From contig CAMYIJ010000021.1 in the NCBI GenBank assembly GCA_947258375.1, positions 1 to 47,357 of the forward strand: a DNA stretch of 47,357 nucleotides, given 5' to 3'. Of the stretch, positions 14,182 through 21,928 are shown piece after piece. Each line of letters begins with the position of its first letter. The first letter of the stretch is position 1. Origin of the DNA: an uncultured Acidimicrobiaceae bacterium (GTDB lineage Bacteria; Actinomycetota; Acidimicrobiia; Spongiisociales; UBA5794). The notes under the pieces are model-generated. The model was not told where the DNA came from and ran no database searches. It worked only from the letters and a program-made list of their open reading frames with translations. Both the position numbers and the translations under genes were made by a program.

Positions 14182-16833
14182 TCAGCGCCGGCTCCGGCGC
14201 ATCTTGATCAACTCCCCACCGACAAATATCGGTATGGAGACCGCGAGCACCCAGAGCCAATCCGTGAGATTGAGCGCCACTGTACCGAACGCTGTCTGGA
14301 GGAACGGGATATAAACGACGGCCGCCTGGAGCATGATCGTCAGTGACCAGGCGGCCAGCAGCCAGGGGTTCGAGAAGAAACCGACCTGGCGCATCGGGGT
14401 GTGGAGCGACCGGAAGTTGAACACGTTCATGTGTTCGAGGAACACCATCCCGGTGAAAGCCATCGTCTGCGCCTTGACCAGGCCCTGATCGAAACCTGAG
14501 TTGTAGAGGTGGAAGAGGAACAACGAGCCGATCCCGACATAGGCGCCGAACCCGACGATGTTGGCGACACTCTCACGGGTGAGTATCGGCTGGCGCGGGT
14601 CACGCGGCGGCCGCTCCATAATGTCGTCTTCGGCAGGCTCGACGCCGAGCGCCAGCGCGGTCAGCCCGTCTGTCACGAGGTTCATCCAGAGTATCTGCAC
14701 CGGCAGCAGAATCAGCGGCGCTTGCAGCAAGATGTTGGTCAGCACCGCTATGACCTCTCCCGTGTTCGACGACAGGAGATACCGGATGAATTTCTGGATG
14801 TTGTCGTACTGGCGGCGCCCCTCGGCAACGGCGCCGACGATGGACGCGAAGTTGTCGTCGGTGAGCACGAGATCGGCGGCCCCACGTGCGACATCGGTTC
14901 CCCGCAGACCCATGGCTATGCCGATGTCGGCCTTCTTGAGAGCGGGGGCGTCGTTGACGCCGTCTCCGGTCATGGCTACGACGGCGCCGTCTCGTTGCAG
15001 CAGCTCGACAATGCGCAGCTTGTGCTCCGGTGTCGTGCGCGCAAAGACGGTTTCCGCGGCGATTGCGTCACGCAGCCTGGCATCTGAGAGGCCATCGAGA
15101 GCCGTGCCGGTGAGCGCATCCTCAGCCTGCAGCCCGACTCTCTCGGCGATCGCCCGGGCGGTCTCCGGGGCATCACCAGTGATTACGACCACCTTGATCC
15201 CGGCGCCGTGCGCCTGGGCGACGGCTTCGGGCACCTCGGTGCGCGGCGGGTCCAATATGGCGGCAACACCCAGGAGGCTCAGCTGCTGCTCCACTGGATC
15301 GGCCGCCATTTCGATCCCTTCCGGGAGTCGGCGGCGGGCCAGGGCGAGCGTGCGGTATCCCTGGACCGCGAAGCTCTCGTAGGTCTTCCTGATCTGATCG
15401 CGGCTCGCCTCATCGAGTTGGCGCGTCGAATCGCCCCAGCCGACCGCCACACAGCGGTCGAGGATCACCTCCGGTGCGCCTTTGACGTGGGCGACGCGAC
15501 GCGACCCGGCGTCCTCGATGATCGTCATGCGCTTGCGGCTCGAGCTGAATGAGAACTCACCGGCGGGCTGCGTTGTGGGTTTCACTCCGGCCTTGGCGGC
15601 GGCTGTGATCAGGGCGGCCTCAGTGGGCTCCCCGAAAGCCCGCCAACCGCGATCGTCCTGCTCGACTCGAGCGTGGTTACACCACACGCCCGTCTCGAGA
15701 GCGACCGCCAGCTCCGCCGCTGCCCCTGGGTCTGCAAGAAAGGCTCCGTCCGGCGAGTAGCCCACGCCGGTGGCCTGGACGACCCCGCTGGGTACCCAGA
15801 TCTTGCGGACCGTCATCTCGTTCTGGGTGAGCGTTCCGGTCTTGTCGGTGCAGATAACAGTGGCCGATCCCAGTGTCTCGGCGGCCTGGAGCCTGCGCAA
15901 CAGAGCGCGATGCTCCGTCATTCGCCGGATGCCCAGGGCCAGTGTGATTGTCACCACGGCGGGGAGCCCTTCGGGAACGACGGCAACAGCCAGGGAGACT
16001 CCAGTGAAGAACATCTCGCGCAGGTCGCGGCCGCTGAGCCATCCGGCGACCGCCACCAGCATCGAAAGCGCAACGGCGAGCACCCCGAGCCACTTGCCCA
16101 GGGTGGCCAGTTGACGCTGCAGTGGGGTGGGCTCGCGGCCGACGGCCCTGGTGAGCACGGCAATTCGGCCGAACTCCGTCTGTTCGCCCGTCGCCACAGC
16201 GATGCCGCGAGCTCGGCCGTTTGTCACCGACGTACCCATCCACGCCATCGAACCGCGTTCGGCAAGCGGGGCGGCCGGGTCCACCGCGGCGACAGACTTG
16301 GCGACGGACTCCGATTCGCCGGTGAGAGCCGATTCATCAACCGTGAGATCGACCGCTTCGACGATGCGCAGGTCGGCCGGGATCAGGACGCCAACTTCGA
16401 TGACGACGACGTCACCCGGCACCAGCTCGGCGGCGTCGACAACCTCGATGTGATCGTCCCGCACCACCGACGCCTGTTGGGCCAGCATCCCCTGGAGAGC
16501 CTCGATGGCTCGTTCGGCGCGCCACTCCTGGGCGAAACCGAATACGCCGTTGAGGACCATGATCACCGAGATCGTGATGGCGTCGACCGTCTCGCCGAGA
16601 GCGAACGACACCGTGGCGGCGACGGCCAGGATGAAGATGAGGACATCGACGAACTGGCGGCCGAGAACCCGGTACCACGGGGTTGCCCCGGTTGTCTCGA
16701 TGCTGTTGGGGCCGTAGCGGGCAAGCCGCTTGGCGACCTCCGCCGCTTCGAGGCCCCGGTGGGAGTCGGTATCGAGCCGGGCCGCGGCCTGCTCGGGGTC
16801 AGTTGCGTGCCACAGCGGTACTGATTCCAGCAC
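14182..16833 (-). CDS. P2-type cation-transporting ATPase (Ca2+/Mn2+-type)
   Basis: The product has 883 residues, full length, with a GTG start at 16833. The N-terminal cation-ATPase domain (VPLWHATDPEQAAARL, KRLARYGPNSIE) and the actuator domain (GESESVAKS region) are followed by TM4 VAVVPEGLPAVVTITLALGI. Phosphorylation motif CTDKTGTLTQNEM has its Asp near residue 328, nucleotide-binding domain KGAPE, hinge MTGDGVNDAPALKKADIGIA near 620, and TM6 ILWMNLVTDGLTALALG. PEGLP and NLVTD are typical of SERCA/PMCA-like bacterial pumps that export Ca2+ or Mn2+ at the cost of ATP. Ion choice is inferred from the family. A 16-bp palindrome lies 6 nt upstream of the start. Confidence 0.92.
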   Translation of the reverse strand: MLESVPLWHATDPEQAAARLDTDSHRGLEAAEVAKRLARYGPNSIETTGATPWYRVLGRQFVDVLIFILAVAATVSFALGETVDAITISVIMVLNGVFGFAQEWRAERAIEALQGMLAQQASVVRDDHIEVVDAAELVPGDVVVIEVGVLIPADLRIVEAVDLTVDESALTGESESVAKSVAAVDPAAPLAERGSMAWMGTSVTNGRARGIAVATGEQTEFGRIAVLTRAVGREPTPLQRQLATLGKWLGVLAVALSMLVAVAGWLSGRDLREMFFTGVSLAVAVVPEGLPAVVTITLALGIRRMTEHRALLRRLQAAETLGSATVICTDKTGTLTQNEMTVRKIWVPSGVVQATGVGYSPDGAFLADPGAAAELAVALETGVWCNHARVEQDDRGWRAFGEPTEAALITAAAKAGVKPTTQPAGEFSFSSSRKRMTIIEDAGSRRVAHVKGAPEVILDRCVAVGWGDSTRQLDEASRDQIRKTYESFAVQGYRTLALARRRLPEGIEMAADPVEQQLSLLGVAAILDPPRTEVPEAVAQAHGAGIKVVVITGDAPETARAIAERVGLQAEDALTGTALDGLSDARLRDAIAAETVFARTTPEHKLRIVELLQRDGAVVAMTGDGVNDAPALKKADIGIAMGLRGTDVARGAADLVLTDDNFASIVGAVAEGRRQYDNIQKFIRYLLSSNTGEVIAVLTNILLQAPLILLPVQILWMNLVTDGLTALALGVEPAEDDIMERPPRDPRQPILTRESVANIVGFGAYVGIGSLFLFHLYNSGFDQGLVKAQTMAFTGMVFLEHMNVFNFRSLHTPMRQVGFFSNPWLLAAWSLTIMLQAAVVYIPFLQTAFGTVALNLTDWLWVLAVSIPIFVGGELIKMRRSRR

Positions 16834-16838
16834 CGCCT

Positions 16839-16854
16839 GACTCGCCGGCGAGTC
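16839..16854. promoter_or_regulatory. 16-bp perfect palindrome upstream of the cation ATPase
   Basis: GACTCGCCGGCGAGTC is self-complementary and ends 6 nt before the GTG of the ATPase gene. It could be an operator or a hairpin in the message that hides the start region. No Shine-Dalgarno is evident here. Confidence 0.35.
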
Positions 16855-17009
16855 CGCGTCTTGATTTCCCGGAAGGTCTGCCGGAGCCAGGGGTTACCTC
16901 GTGGTTGGTCACCGTTCATCGTGCATCCTGGCCGAACGGCGGGGTAGGGCCTTTCGGACCGGCGATGGCCCGGACGTAGCTCACTTCGCACTATGCGGTC
17001 CTTGCCGCC

Positions 17010-17021
17010 TAGCCTCCCAGG
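17010..17021 (+). promoter_or_regulatory. -10 element of the HisA-like gene, leaderless
   Basis: TAGCCT (17010-17015) is followed by 6 nt and the ATG at 17022. It has the same hexamer and spacing as in front of the HNH gene. Confidence 0.5.
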
Positions 17022-17768
17022 ATGGAGCTTTACGCAAGAGTCAACATCCTCGACGGCAAGGCGGTTCGCCTTCCCAAGGGCAACGTCAAAGACGCGGTGG
17101 CGCTGGACGCGGATCCGGTTGCCAGGGCGACAGGTTGGGTCGACAAGGGAGCGGACTACCTCCACATCGTCGATCTCAATGCCGCGGCGTACAACGATCA
17201 TCGCAACCGGCCGCTGCTCGAAGAGATCGTCACCGCCTCCAAGGTCCCCGTGCAACTGGCGGGGGGAATCCGCAGCCTTCCTGAGGCAGTCCGCCTGCTG
17301 GAAACCGGAGCATGGCGGATCGTCATGGGAACTACGGCGATCGAGGACCAGGTTCTGTTCTGGGACATCTGCCGCGACCACCCGGGCCGGATCGTCGTAT
17401 CGCTCGACGTGCTCCCCAACGAGGAGCTGACCATTCGGGGCTGGACTCACAACAGCGGCGTCTTCCTGGAGGAAACCCTCATCGAGGTGTCATCTGCAGG
17501 CGCAGTGAGCTTCATCGTCACCGAGGCGAATCGCGACGCTCTCAACGAGCCGCCCAATCTCCTCCTCCTACGGCGCGCCCTCTCCTACGTGAGCGAACCG
17601 GTCATTGCCGGGGGCGGGGTGCGCAACCTCGACGATCTCAAAGTGCTCCTCGACGTCGAAGAAGGCGGCCGGCGGGTCGGCGGAGTGATCGTCGGCCGCG
17701 AGATCACCGAGGGCCGTTTCACGATGGCCGAGGCGGCCGAGCTACTGAGCTCCGGCGGCGCCGACTGA
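17022..17768 (+). CDS. HisA/PriA-like TIM-barrel protein with altered catalytic residue
   Basis: The product has 248 residues, normal HisA length. Aligned blocks are RVNILDGKAVRLPKGN, GADYLHIVDLNAA, VPVQLAGGIRS, GTTAIED, VVSLDV, IRGWTHNSG, FIVTEANRDALNEPPNLLLL and VIAGGGVRNLDDLK. HisA isomerises ProFAR in histidine synthesis (PriA also acts in tryptophan synthesis). Here position 8, the catalytic Asp in PAIDL of HisA, is Asn, and the TDxxKDGTxxGPN loop is changed. No other his or trp gene is adjacent. It may be a second, repurposed HisA copy rather than the biosynthetic enzyme. Confidence 0.8.
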   Translation: MELYARVNILDGKAVRLPKGNVKDAVALDADPVARATGWVDKGADYLHIVDLNAAAYNDHRNRPLLEEIVTASKVPVQLAGGIRSLPEAVRLLETGAWRIVMGTTAIEDQVLFWDICRDHPGRIVVSLDVLPNEELTIRGWTHNSGVFLEETLIEVSSAGAVSFIVTEANRDALNEPPNLLLLRRALSYVSEPVIAGGGVRNLDDLKVLLDVEEGGRRVGGVIVGREITEGRFTMAEAAELLSSGGAD

Positions 17769-17873
17769 GCGGGTAGTTGCCGGGAGCGGCTTGATTCAGC
17801 TCCGACAACCAGAGAAGATACCGATAGCAGGTCGGCGAACTGCGGACACGGAGTACTCGGAGGCCGCGCTGTC

Positions 17874-18557
17874 ATGACTCCGGTCATCAAGGTGACCGTT
17901 GGGTGGTTGGTCGTCGTGGTGCTTGTGGCGGCGTGCGGCGGTGGCACGCTCTCGCTGTCGGAGTACTCGAACAACGTCGATGAGGTGCTCACGAAGGTGG
18001 ACAGTCGCCTCGACGCGCACGCTGCTGAACTGTTCGCCGGTGCTCCGAATGTGGAACGCACCCGTGCCTACCTGGCCGACCGGGTCGCCGGTTATGAGGA
18101 GATGACGGAGGCTCTGGCGGGCCTGAATCCGCCGGAGCAGATCGCCGATCTGCACGCAACACTGCGCGAGCTGACCGACAAGCTGTTGGCTACCGAGAAG
18201 GCCCGGGCCGCTTTCGCGGAGACGGTCGAGTCGGTCGATGATCTCGATCAGGTCTGGGAAGGGCCCGAAGCGCAGGCAGTCACCGCAGTGGAACGAGAGG
18301 CCATCCGGCTCTGTTACGCCGCACAGGAGCTAGTGGACGAGACTGAGGACGCGAGGACCTTGCGGACCTGCCGTGGATTCCCGCGGAGCTCAAGGAAGTC
18401 GTTCGGGTTTCTTTCGGCTGTCCGTAGCAGCGCGGCTCAGACCAGGGCGTGTCGCCTCGATGAGGACGAGGCGAGGCACGGTGGCCAGAACGCCAGGGGA
18501 GCGGAGCCGACGACGATCGGACACAGGCCGGTACACGGAGTCGTCGACCAGGACTGA
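17874..18557 (+). CDS. predicted lipoprotein, frameshifted near its C-terminus
   Basis: The ATG follows CGGAGGCC. A signal peptide ending L-V-A-A-C (Cys21) marks a lipoprotein. The mature part is helical: SLSEYSNNVDEVLTKVDSRL, then YEEMTEALAGLNPPEQIADL and ELTDKLLATEKARAAF, a layout of small four-helix surface lipoproteins. After DETEDA (about residue 160) the frame turns Arg/Ser-rich and runs to 18557. A -1 shift at 18351-18353 instead gives EDLADLPWIPAELKEVVRVS and then FGCP before TAG at 18425-18427. The intact protein is thus about 184 residues. Function unknown. Confidence 0.75.
   Translation: MTPVIKVTVGWLVVVVLVAACGGGTLSLSEYSNNVDEVLTKVDSRLDAHAAELFAGAPNVERTRAYLADRVAGYEEMTEALAGLNPPEQIADLHATLRELTDKLLATEKARAAFAETVESVDDLDQVWEGPEAQAVTAVEREAIRLCYAAQELVDETEDARTLRTCRGFPRSSRKSFGFLSAVRSSAAQTRACRLDEDEARHGGQNARGAEPTTIGHRPVHGVVDQD
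18353..18427 (+). pseudogene. displaced C-terminal codons of the lipoprotein
   Basis: This frame reads EDLADLPWIPAELKEVVRVS then FGCP and TAG, matching the composition and helical pattern of the upstream protein, while the upstream frame becomes atypical at exactly this point. It marks a one-base deletion (or two-base insertion) near GACGCGAGG. Confidence 0.7.
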
Positions 18558-18864
18558 CACGATTGGAGGCCCGGCGGTCTTGCAGTTGGTCCATCGACAG
18601 CTGGTGTAGCGCGGTCCGGAGCCGGAATGGCCGGCCTCTGTGTTTCTCCCATATTCTCTCCCTGCGCAATCGGCGACGGATTCGGTGACCCGTTCGAGTG
18701 CTTGATATGGAGAGTGCCGGATGCCGGTCGGCGCGGCCAGGGGAGAAAGGCCCTAATGGTGTGTAGTCGCGCCTTGAACGAGATGGAAGCCGGTCATGGG
18801 CGGCTCGCCATGAGAGGGCACCGTTGGCGATGTAATGTGTCGTCGAAGCGAGTTGGGAGCCTCG
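18428..18864. other. gene-free interval between two lipoprotein genes
   Basis: No convincing gene is seen. A small hairpin CGCCTCG (18453-18459)/CGAGGCG (18467-18473) with loop ATGAGGA just after the corrected end of the lipoprotein may act as a weak terminator. The rest presumably holds the promoter of the next gene. Confidence 0.4.
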
Positions 18865-19950
18865 GTGCGCGCACTTCTGTTTGGATTGATCGTGGCCGGT
18901 CTTGGGCTGGCTGCATGTGGGGGTGGTGGAGATTCCGCCGAGACGACCACCACGGCAGTCTCCGCCAGCGCGACCACGACGGCTCCGACCACCTCGTCAA
19001 CGACAACAACCACCGAGGCACCGGCAACTACCGCCGCCGCGACGACAACGAGCGCGGCAGAGGCGGCGACGTTCACCGAGATATCCGACATGGTGTACAT
19101 GACTATCAACGGTGTTGACCTGTTGATGGATGTCTATACACCTGCCGGTGATGGTCCGTGGCCCGTCGTGGTGGCATTCCATGGGCTCGATTCACATGTC
19201 AAGGATTCTGAGAACACCATCCCCGTTGCCGAGGCTGCAGCCGATCACGGCATGGTGGTGTTCACGCCAACATGGATCGATTTCAGCCCTTCCCTCTTCC
19301 CGTTCACTGTCGAGACTTTCAATACTTGGAAGGACACCGCGAACTGTGCGGTTGCGTTTGCGCAACAGACTGCAGCCGATCACGGTGGAGATCCGGCCAA
19401 CACTGTGGTGCATGGTTTCTCGGCGGGCGTGGGACCGGCACTATTTGCCTCCCTCCAACCAAGCGGGGAACCGATTCCCGGGTGTGAAACCGACGTGGCG
19501 CAGGCGCCCGTCGTTGGGGTCGTGCTGGGCGACGGGGAGTACTTCCTGCACTCGGAGAACTTCGATGACGCGTTCCAGGTCGATCCCGACGCGATGCAGG
19601 CCGAGGTGGCGGCATTGGTGGACCCGGCCTCGTGGCCGGCGGTTCTGGACGCAGATTACTTCCTCTGGATTCCAGAGAATGACACAGCAGCAAGACCGAT
19701 CGGTGACGCCTCGGACGAATCGGGATGGCTCGCCTCGAGAGATCCCGACGGGTCAATCCGGTCCGACCTCGACCAACTCAACCAGCTCGAAGACGGAATC
19801 ATCAGCAACAGCGATGCGGCCCGCCTCCTGGAGCTGCGGCTCTCCACTGCTGGGATCGAAGCAACGCTGGACGAGTATCCGGGCGGGCACACCACGACAG
19901 ACAAATTGCCCGAAATCGTTGGCTATCTCCGAGCTGCGGCAAGTGGCTAG
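18865..19950 (+). CDS. secreted alpha/beta-hydrolase lipoprotein
   Basis: The product has about 361 residues. GTG at 18865 is preferred because GGGAG lies 6 nt upstream; an in-frame ATG at 18835 would add ten residues. The signal peptide ends G-L-A-A-C (lipobox), then a Thr/Ala-rich linker (about 25-75) spaces the enzyme from the membrane. The hydrolase domain has LLMDVYTPAGDGPWPVVVAF then HGLD, and the nucleophile elbow VVHGFSAGVGPALF (Ser near 186). A likely catalytic His is in DEYPGGHTTTDKL. It resembles dienelactone-hydrolase or BD-FAE-like secreted esterases. Substrate unknown. Confidence 0.82.
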   Translation: MRALLFGLIVAGLGLAACGGGGDSAETTTTAVSASATTTAPTTSSTTTTTEAPATTAAATTTSAAEAATFTEISDMVYMTINGVDLLMDVYTPAGDGPWPVVVAFHGLDSHVKDSENTIPVAEAAADHGMVVFTPTWIDFSPSLFPFTVETFNTWKDTANCAVAFAQQTAADHGGDPANTVVHGFSAGVGPALFASLQPSGEPIPGCETDVAQAPVVGVVLGDGEYFLHSENFDDAFQVDPDAMQAEVAALVDPASWPAVLDADYFLWIPENDTAARPIGDASDESGWLASRDPDGSIRSDLDQLNQLEDGIISNSDAARLLELRLSTAGIEATLDEYPGGHTTTDKLPEIVGYLRAAASG

Positions 19951-19974
19951 TCCCCACATGTCGTGCTCGCCTGA

Positions 19975-20115
19975 GTGCTGTTCTCCGCACCGGTCCTCGT
20001 TCAGCACGGGATCTCGAGGAAGCTTCTCGTAATCGGCTCGTGGCAGCCCGATGAGTTCGCCGAGGCTCTCGAACGTTGCATTGCCCTGAACCAGTCGAAG
20101 AACCGGGAGACCTGA
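19975..20115 (+). pseudogene. possible remnant of a DsbA/FrnE-like thioredoxin-fold gene
   Basis: A 46-codon frame reads VLFSAPVLVQHG, then KLLVIGSWQPDEFAEALERC. This resembles the cis-Pro strand and final helix of DsbA/FrnE-like oxidoreductases (typically xPTFVxDGxxxxxGAQPxExxxxxLE). A stop lies directly upstream and no N-terminal active-site region is found. It is either a decayed fragment or chance similarity. Confidence 0.3.
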
Positions 20116-20322
20116 GTAGGGACTGCCGCGTCATGAATCCGCGCTCCTAGCACCCCGGGAGACCGGAGTGGAAAGCTCTCCGAACCCGTTCAGCGGATTG
20201 AGTTGGAGCCTTGATCCCGTGGGAAAAGTCGTCGATTGGGGTGGTTCGTCGCGGTCGGATGAGCCGCGGGGGGAGTGGTTATCAGATCGATTTGTGCGCG
20301 AATTATCCACGAAAGGGGGAAA

Positions 20323-20360
20323 GGTGGTTGACAAGTGGGGCTGTAGGGGGCAAAGTGGGG
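20323..20360 (+). promoter_or_regulatory. MraZ-box array upstream of mraZ
   Basis: GTGG (20325), GTGGGG (20335), a weaker AGGGG (20346) and GTGGGG (20355) recur at about 10-bp spacing. AAGTGGGG occurs twice exactly 20 bp apart (20333 and 20353). MraZ binds direct TGGG-type repeats of one helical turn upstream of its own operon and represses it. The array lies 40-80 bp before the mraZ start. Confidence 0.6.
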
Positions 20361-20401
20361 CCTCGTGGTAGATGACGGACTAGCGACGGGAATGGAGCAG
20401 C

Positions 20402-20836
20402 GTGTTCCTCGGGGAGTACCAGCACGCATTGGACGACAAGGGCCGGGTCGTTCTGCCGAGCAAGTTTCGCAACTCGCTTGCGGGTGGCTGCGTCGTCGCC
20501 AAGGGTCAGGACGACTGCCTCTACGTCTACACGATGGAAGGCTGGGCCGCGAAGGCGGCGCAGGTCTCCGCATTGCCGGCCACCGAGCGCAAGGCGCGCG
20601 ACTTCGCCCGTGCGCTCTTTGGGGGTGCCAAGGACCAGGAGCCGGACAAGCAGGGCCGGATCGTCATTCCCGAGAAACTCGTCGAGTACGCATCGCTGGA
20701 GAAGGACGTCACGGTCGTCGGAGTGGCCGACCACATCGAGATCTGGTCGACGCCCGCCTGGCAGGCGATGTCCGCGACGGCGGACGAGTTCTACTCCGGC
20801 ATCGAAGAAGCGCTCAGCACAGGCGGCGAGATCTAA
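20402..20836 (+). CDS. mraZ: transcriptional regulator MraZ
   Basis: The product has 144 residues with a GTG start. Two SpoVT/AbrB half-domains are clear: LGEYQHALDDKGRVVLPSKF at the N-terminus and DKQGRIVIPEKLVEYASL in the second half. MraZ forms ring-shaped oligomers and represses the dcw operon by binding repeats upstream of itself. It is the first gene of the cluster, as in most bacteria, and a repeat array lies directly upstream. RsmH, the product of the next gene, is thought to be functionally linked. Confidence 0.97.
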   Translation: MFLGEYQHALDDKGRVVLPSKFRNSLAGGCVVAKGQDDCLYVYTMEGWAAKAAQVSALPATERKARDFARALFGGAKDQEPDKQGRIVIPEKLVEYASLEKDVTVVGVADHIEIWSTPAWQAMSATADEFYSGIEEALSTGGEI

Positions 20837-20894
20837 TGGCCGCCGCATCGGAAATGACCACATGGAAGAAAGGTACCACCAAAGAAACGAGGTC

Positions 20895-20983
20895 TGGCTC
20901 ATCGTCAACCCCCCGGATGCCATCTGGAAGGCCCCTTACTCCGCCCGCTTTCAGCATGGCGCCAGCGCTCCGGGGGGTTGACA
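20895..20983 (+). ncRNA. candidate mraW leader RNA (stem over the rsmH ribosome-binding site)
   Basis: GTCAACCCCCCGGA (20904-20917) and TCCGGGGGGTTGAC (20969-20982) are perfect reverse complements. The inner GCCAT/ATGGC pairing lengthens the stem. The 3' arm includes the G-rich Shine-Dalgarno and ends one base before the rsmH ATG at 20984. An mraW RNA motif upstream of mraW (rsmH) is known in actinobacteria, and position and structure fit. I could not compare with its covariance model. Confidence 0.6.
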
Positions 20984-21928
20984 ATGAATCAGACCACAAC
21001 CTCGCAGACAGACAGCTATCACCAGCCGGTGATGGTGGAAGAGGTCACCTCCCTCTTCGCGGAGACGACGGGTCTCATCGTCGACGCGACCTTCGGTGGG
21101 GGTGGCCACTCGCGGGCACTGCTCGAATCGAATCCAAGATTGCTCATCCTCGGCATCGACCGGGATCCAGACGCGATGTCACTGGCCCGGGCCGGAATCG
21201 ACGATCCGCGAGTTCACCTGGTGGCGGCCAACTTCGGCGACCTCGGGAAGATCCTCGCACAAGAGGTTCCTGATGGGGATTTCTTTGGCGCATTATTTGA
21301 TCTTGGTGTCAGCTCGCACCAGCTTGACACTGCCGATCGCGGCTTCTCGTATCACTCATCGGGTCCGCTCGACATGCGAATGGGGCCGGACGCTACTCAT
21401 AGTGCCGCGGACATCGTCAATCGCTGGTCGGCAGATGAGATCGCCCGAATCCTGCGTGAGTACGGTGAGGAACGTTTCGCGTGGCGTATCGCCAACGCCA
21501 TCGTCAAGGGGCGGCCGGTGGTCGACACGCTCCAACTGGCGAGCCTTGTTGCCGATGCCGTCCCCGCCGCAGCCCGCCGGCGGAAGCACCCCGCGCGACG
21601 TACCTTCCAAGCGATCCGCATCGCTGTCAACGGCGAGCTGGCGGCCCTGGCGGCCGGGTTGGACGCAGCCCTCAACGCGGTACGCCCCGGAGGACGGGTC
21701 GTCGTGATCTCCTACCACAGCCTCGAGGATCGAATCGTGAAGCGGCGGTTTGTCGCCGGAGCGACCGACTGCACGTGTCCGCCGGACCTGCCGGTCTGTG
21801 TATGTGACACGGCCGCCGAATTGCGGTTGATGACACGCAAAGCCACTCGACCCGGTCCGGTCGAGATCGAGAACAATCCACGTGCCCGCAGCGCCCTGCT
21901 GCGGGCCGTGGAGAAGGTCGCATCATGA
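20984..21928 (+). CDS. rsmH: 16S rRNA m4C1402 methyltransferase RsmH (MraW)
   Basis: The product has 314 residues. The ATG at 20984 is preferred over TTG at 20978. Family motifs: HQPVMVEEV, IVDATFGGGGHSRALL (SAM-binding), DLGVSSHQLD, RGFSYHSSGPLDMRM, RKHPARRTFQAIRIAVNGEL and ISYHSLEDRIVKRRF, with a CTCPPDLPVCVC Cys segment before the C-terminus. It N4-methylates C1402 of 16S rRNA with RsmI's 2'-O-methylation, tuning start-codon decoding. Its stop overlaps the ftsL start by 4 nt, and a stem-loop covers its ribosome-binding site. Confidence 0.97.
   Translation: MNQTTTSQTDSYHQPVMVEEVTSLFAETTGLIVDATFGGGGHSRALLESNPRLLILGIDRDPDAMSLARAGIDDPRVHLVAANFGDLGKILAQEVPDGDFFGALFDLGVSSHQLDTADRGFSYHSSGPLDMRMGPDATHSAADIVNRWSADEIARILREYGEERFAWRIANAIVKGRPVVDTLQLASLVADAVPAAARRRKHPARRTFQAIRIAVNGELAALAAGLDAALNAVRPGGRVVVISYHSLEDRIVKRRFVAGATDCTCPPDLPVCVCDTAAELRLMTRKATRPGPVEIENNPRARSALLRAVEKVAS

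Larger units (their letters stand above)
19951..20401. other. gene-free interval upstream of the dcw cluster
   Basis: This interval separates the accessory region from mraZ. It holds a possible gene remnant (19975-20115) and, from about 20,200, G-rich sequence with GTGG-type repeats belonging to the mraZ control region. No other feature was recognised. Confidence 0.5.
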
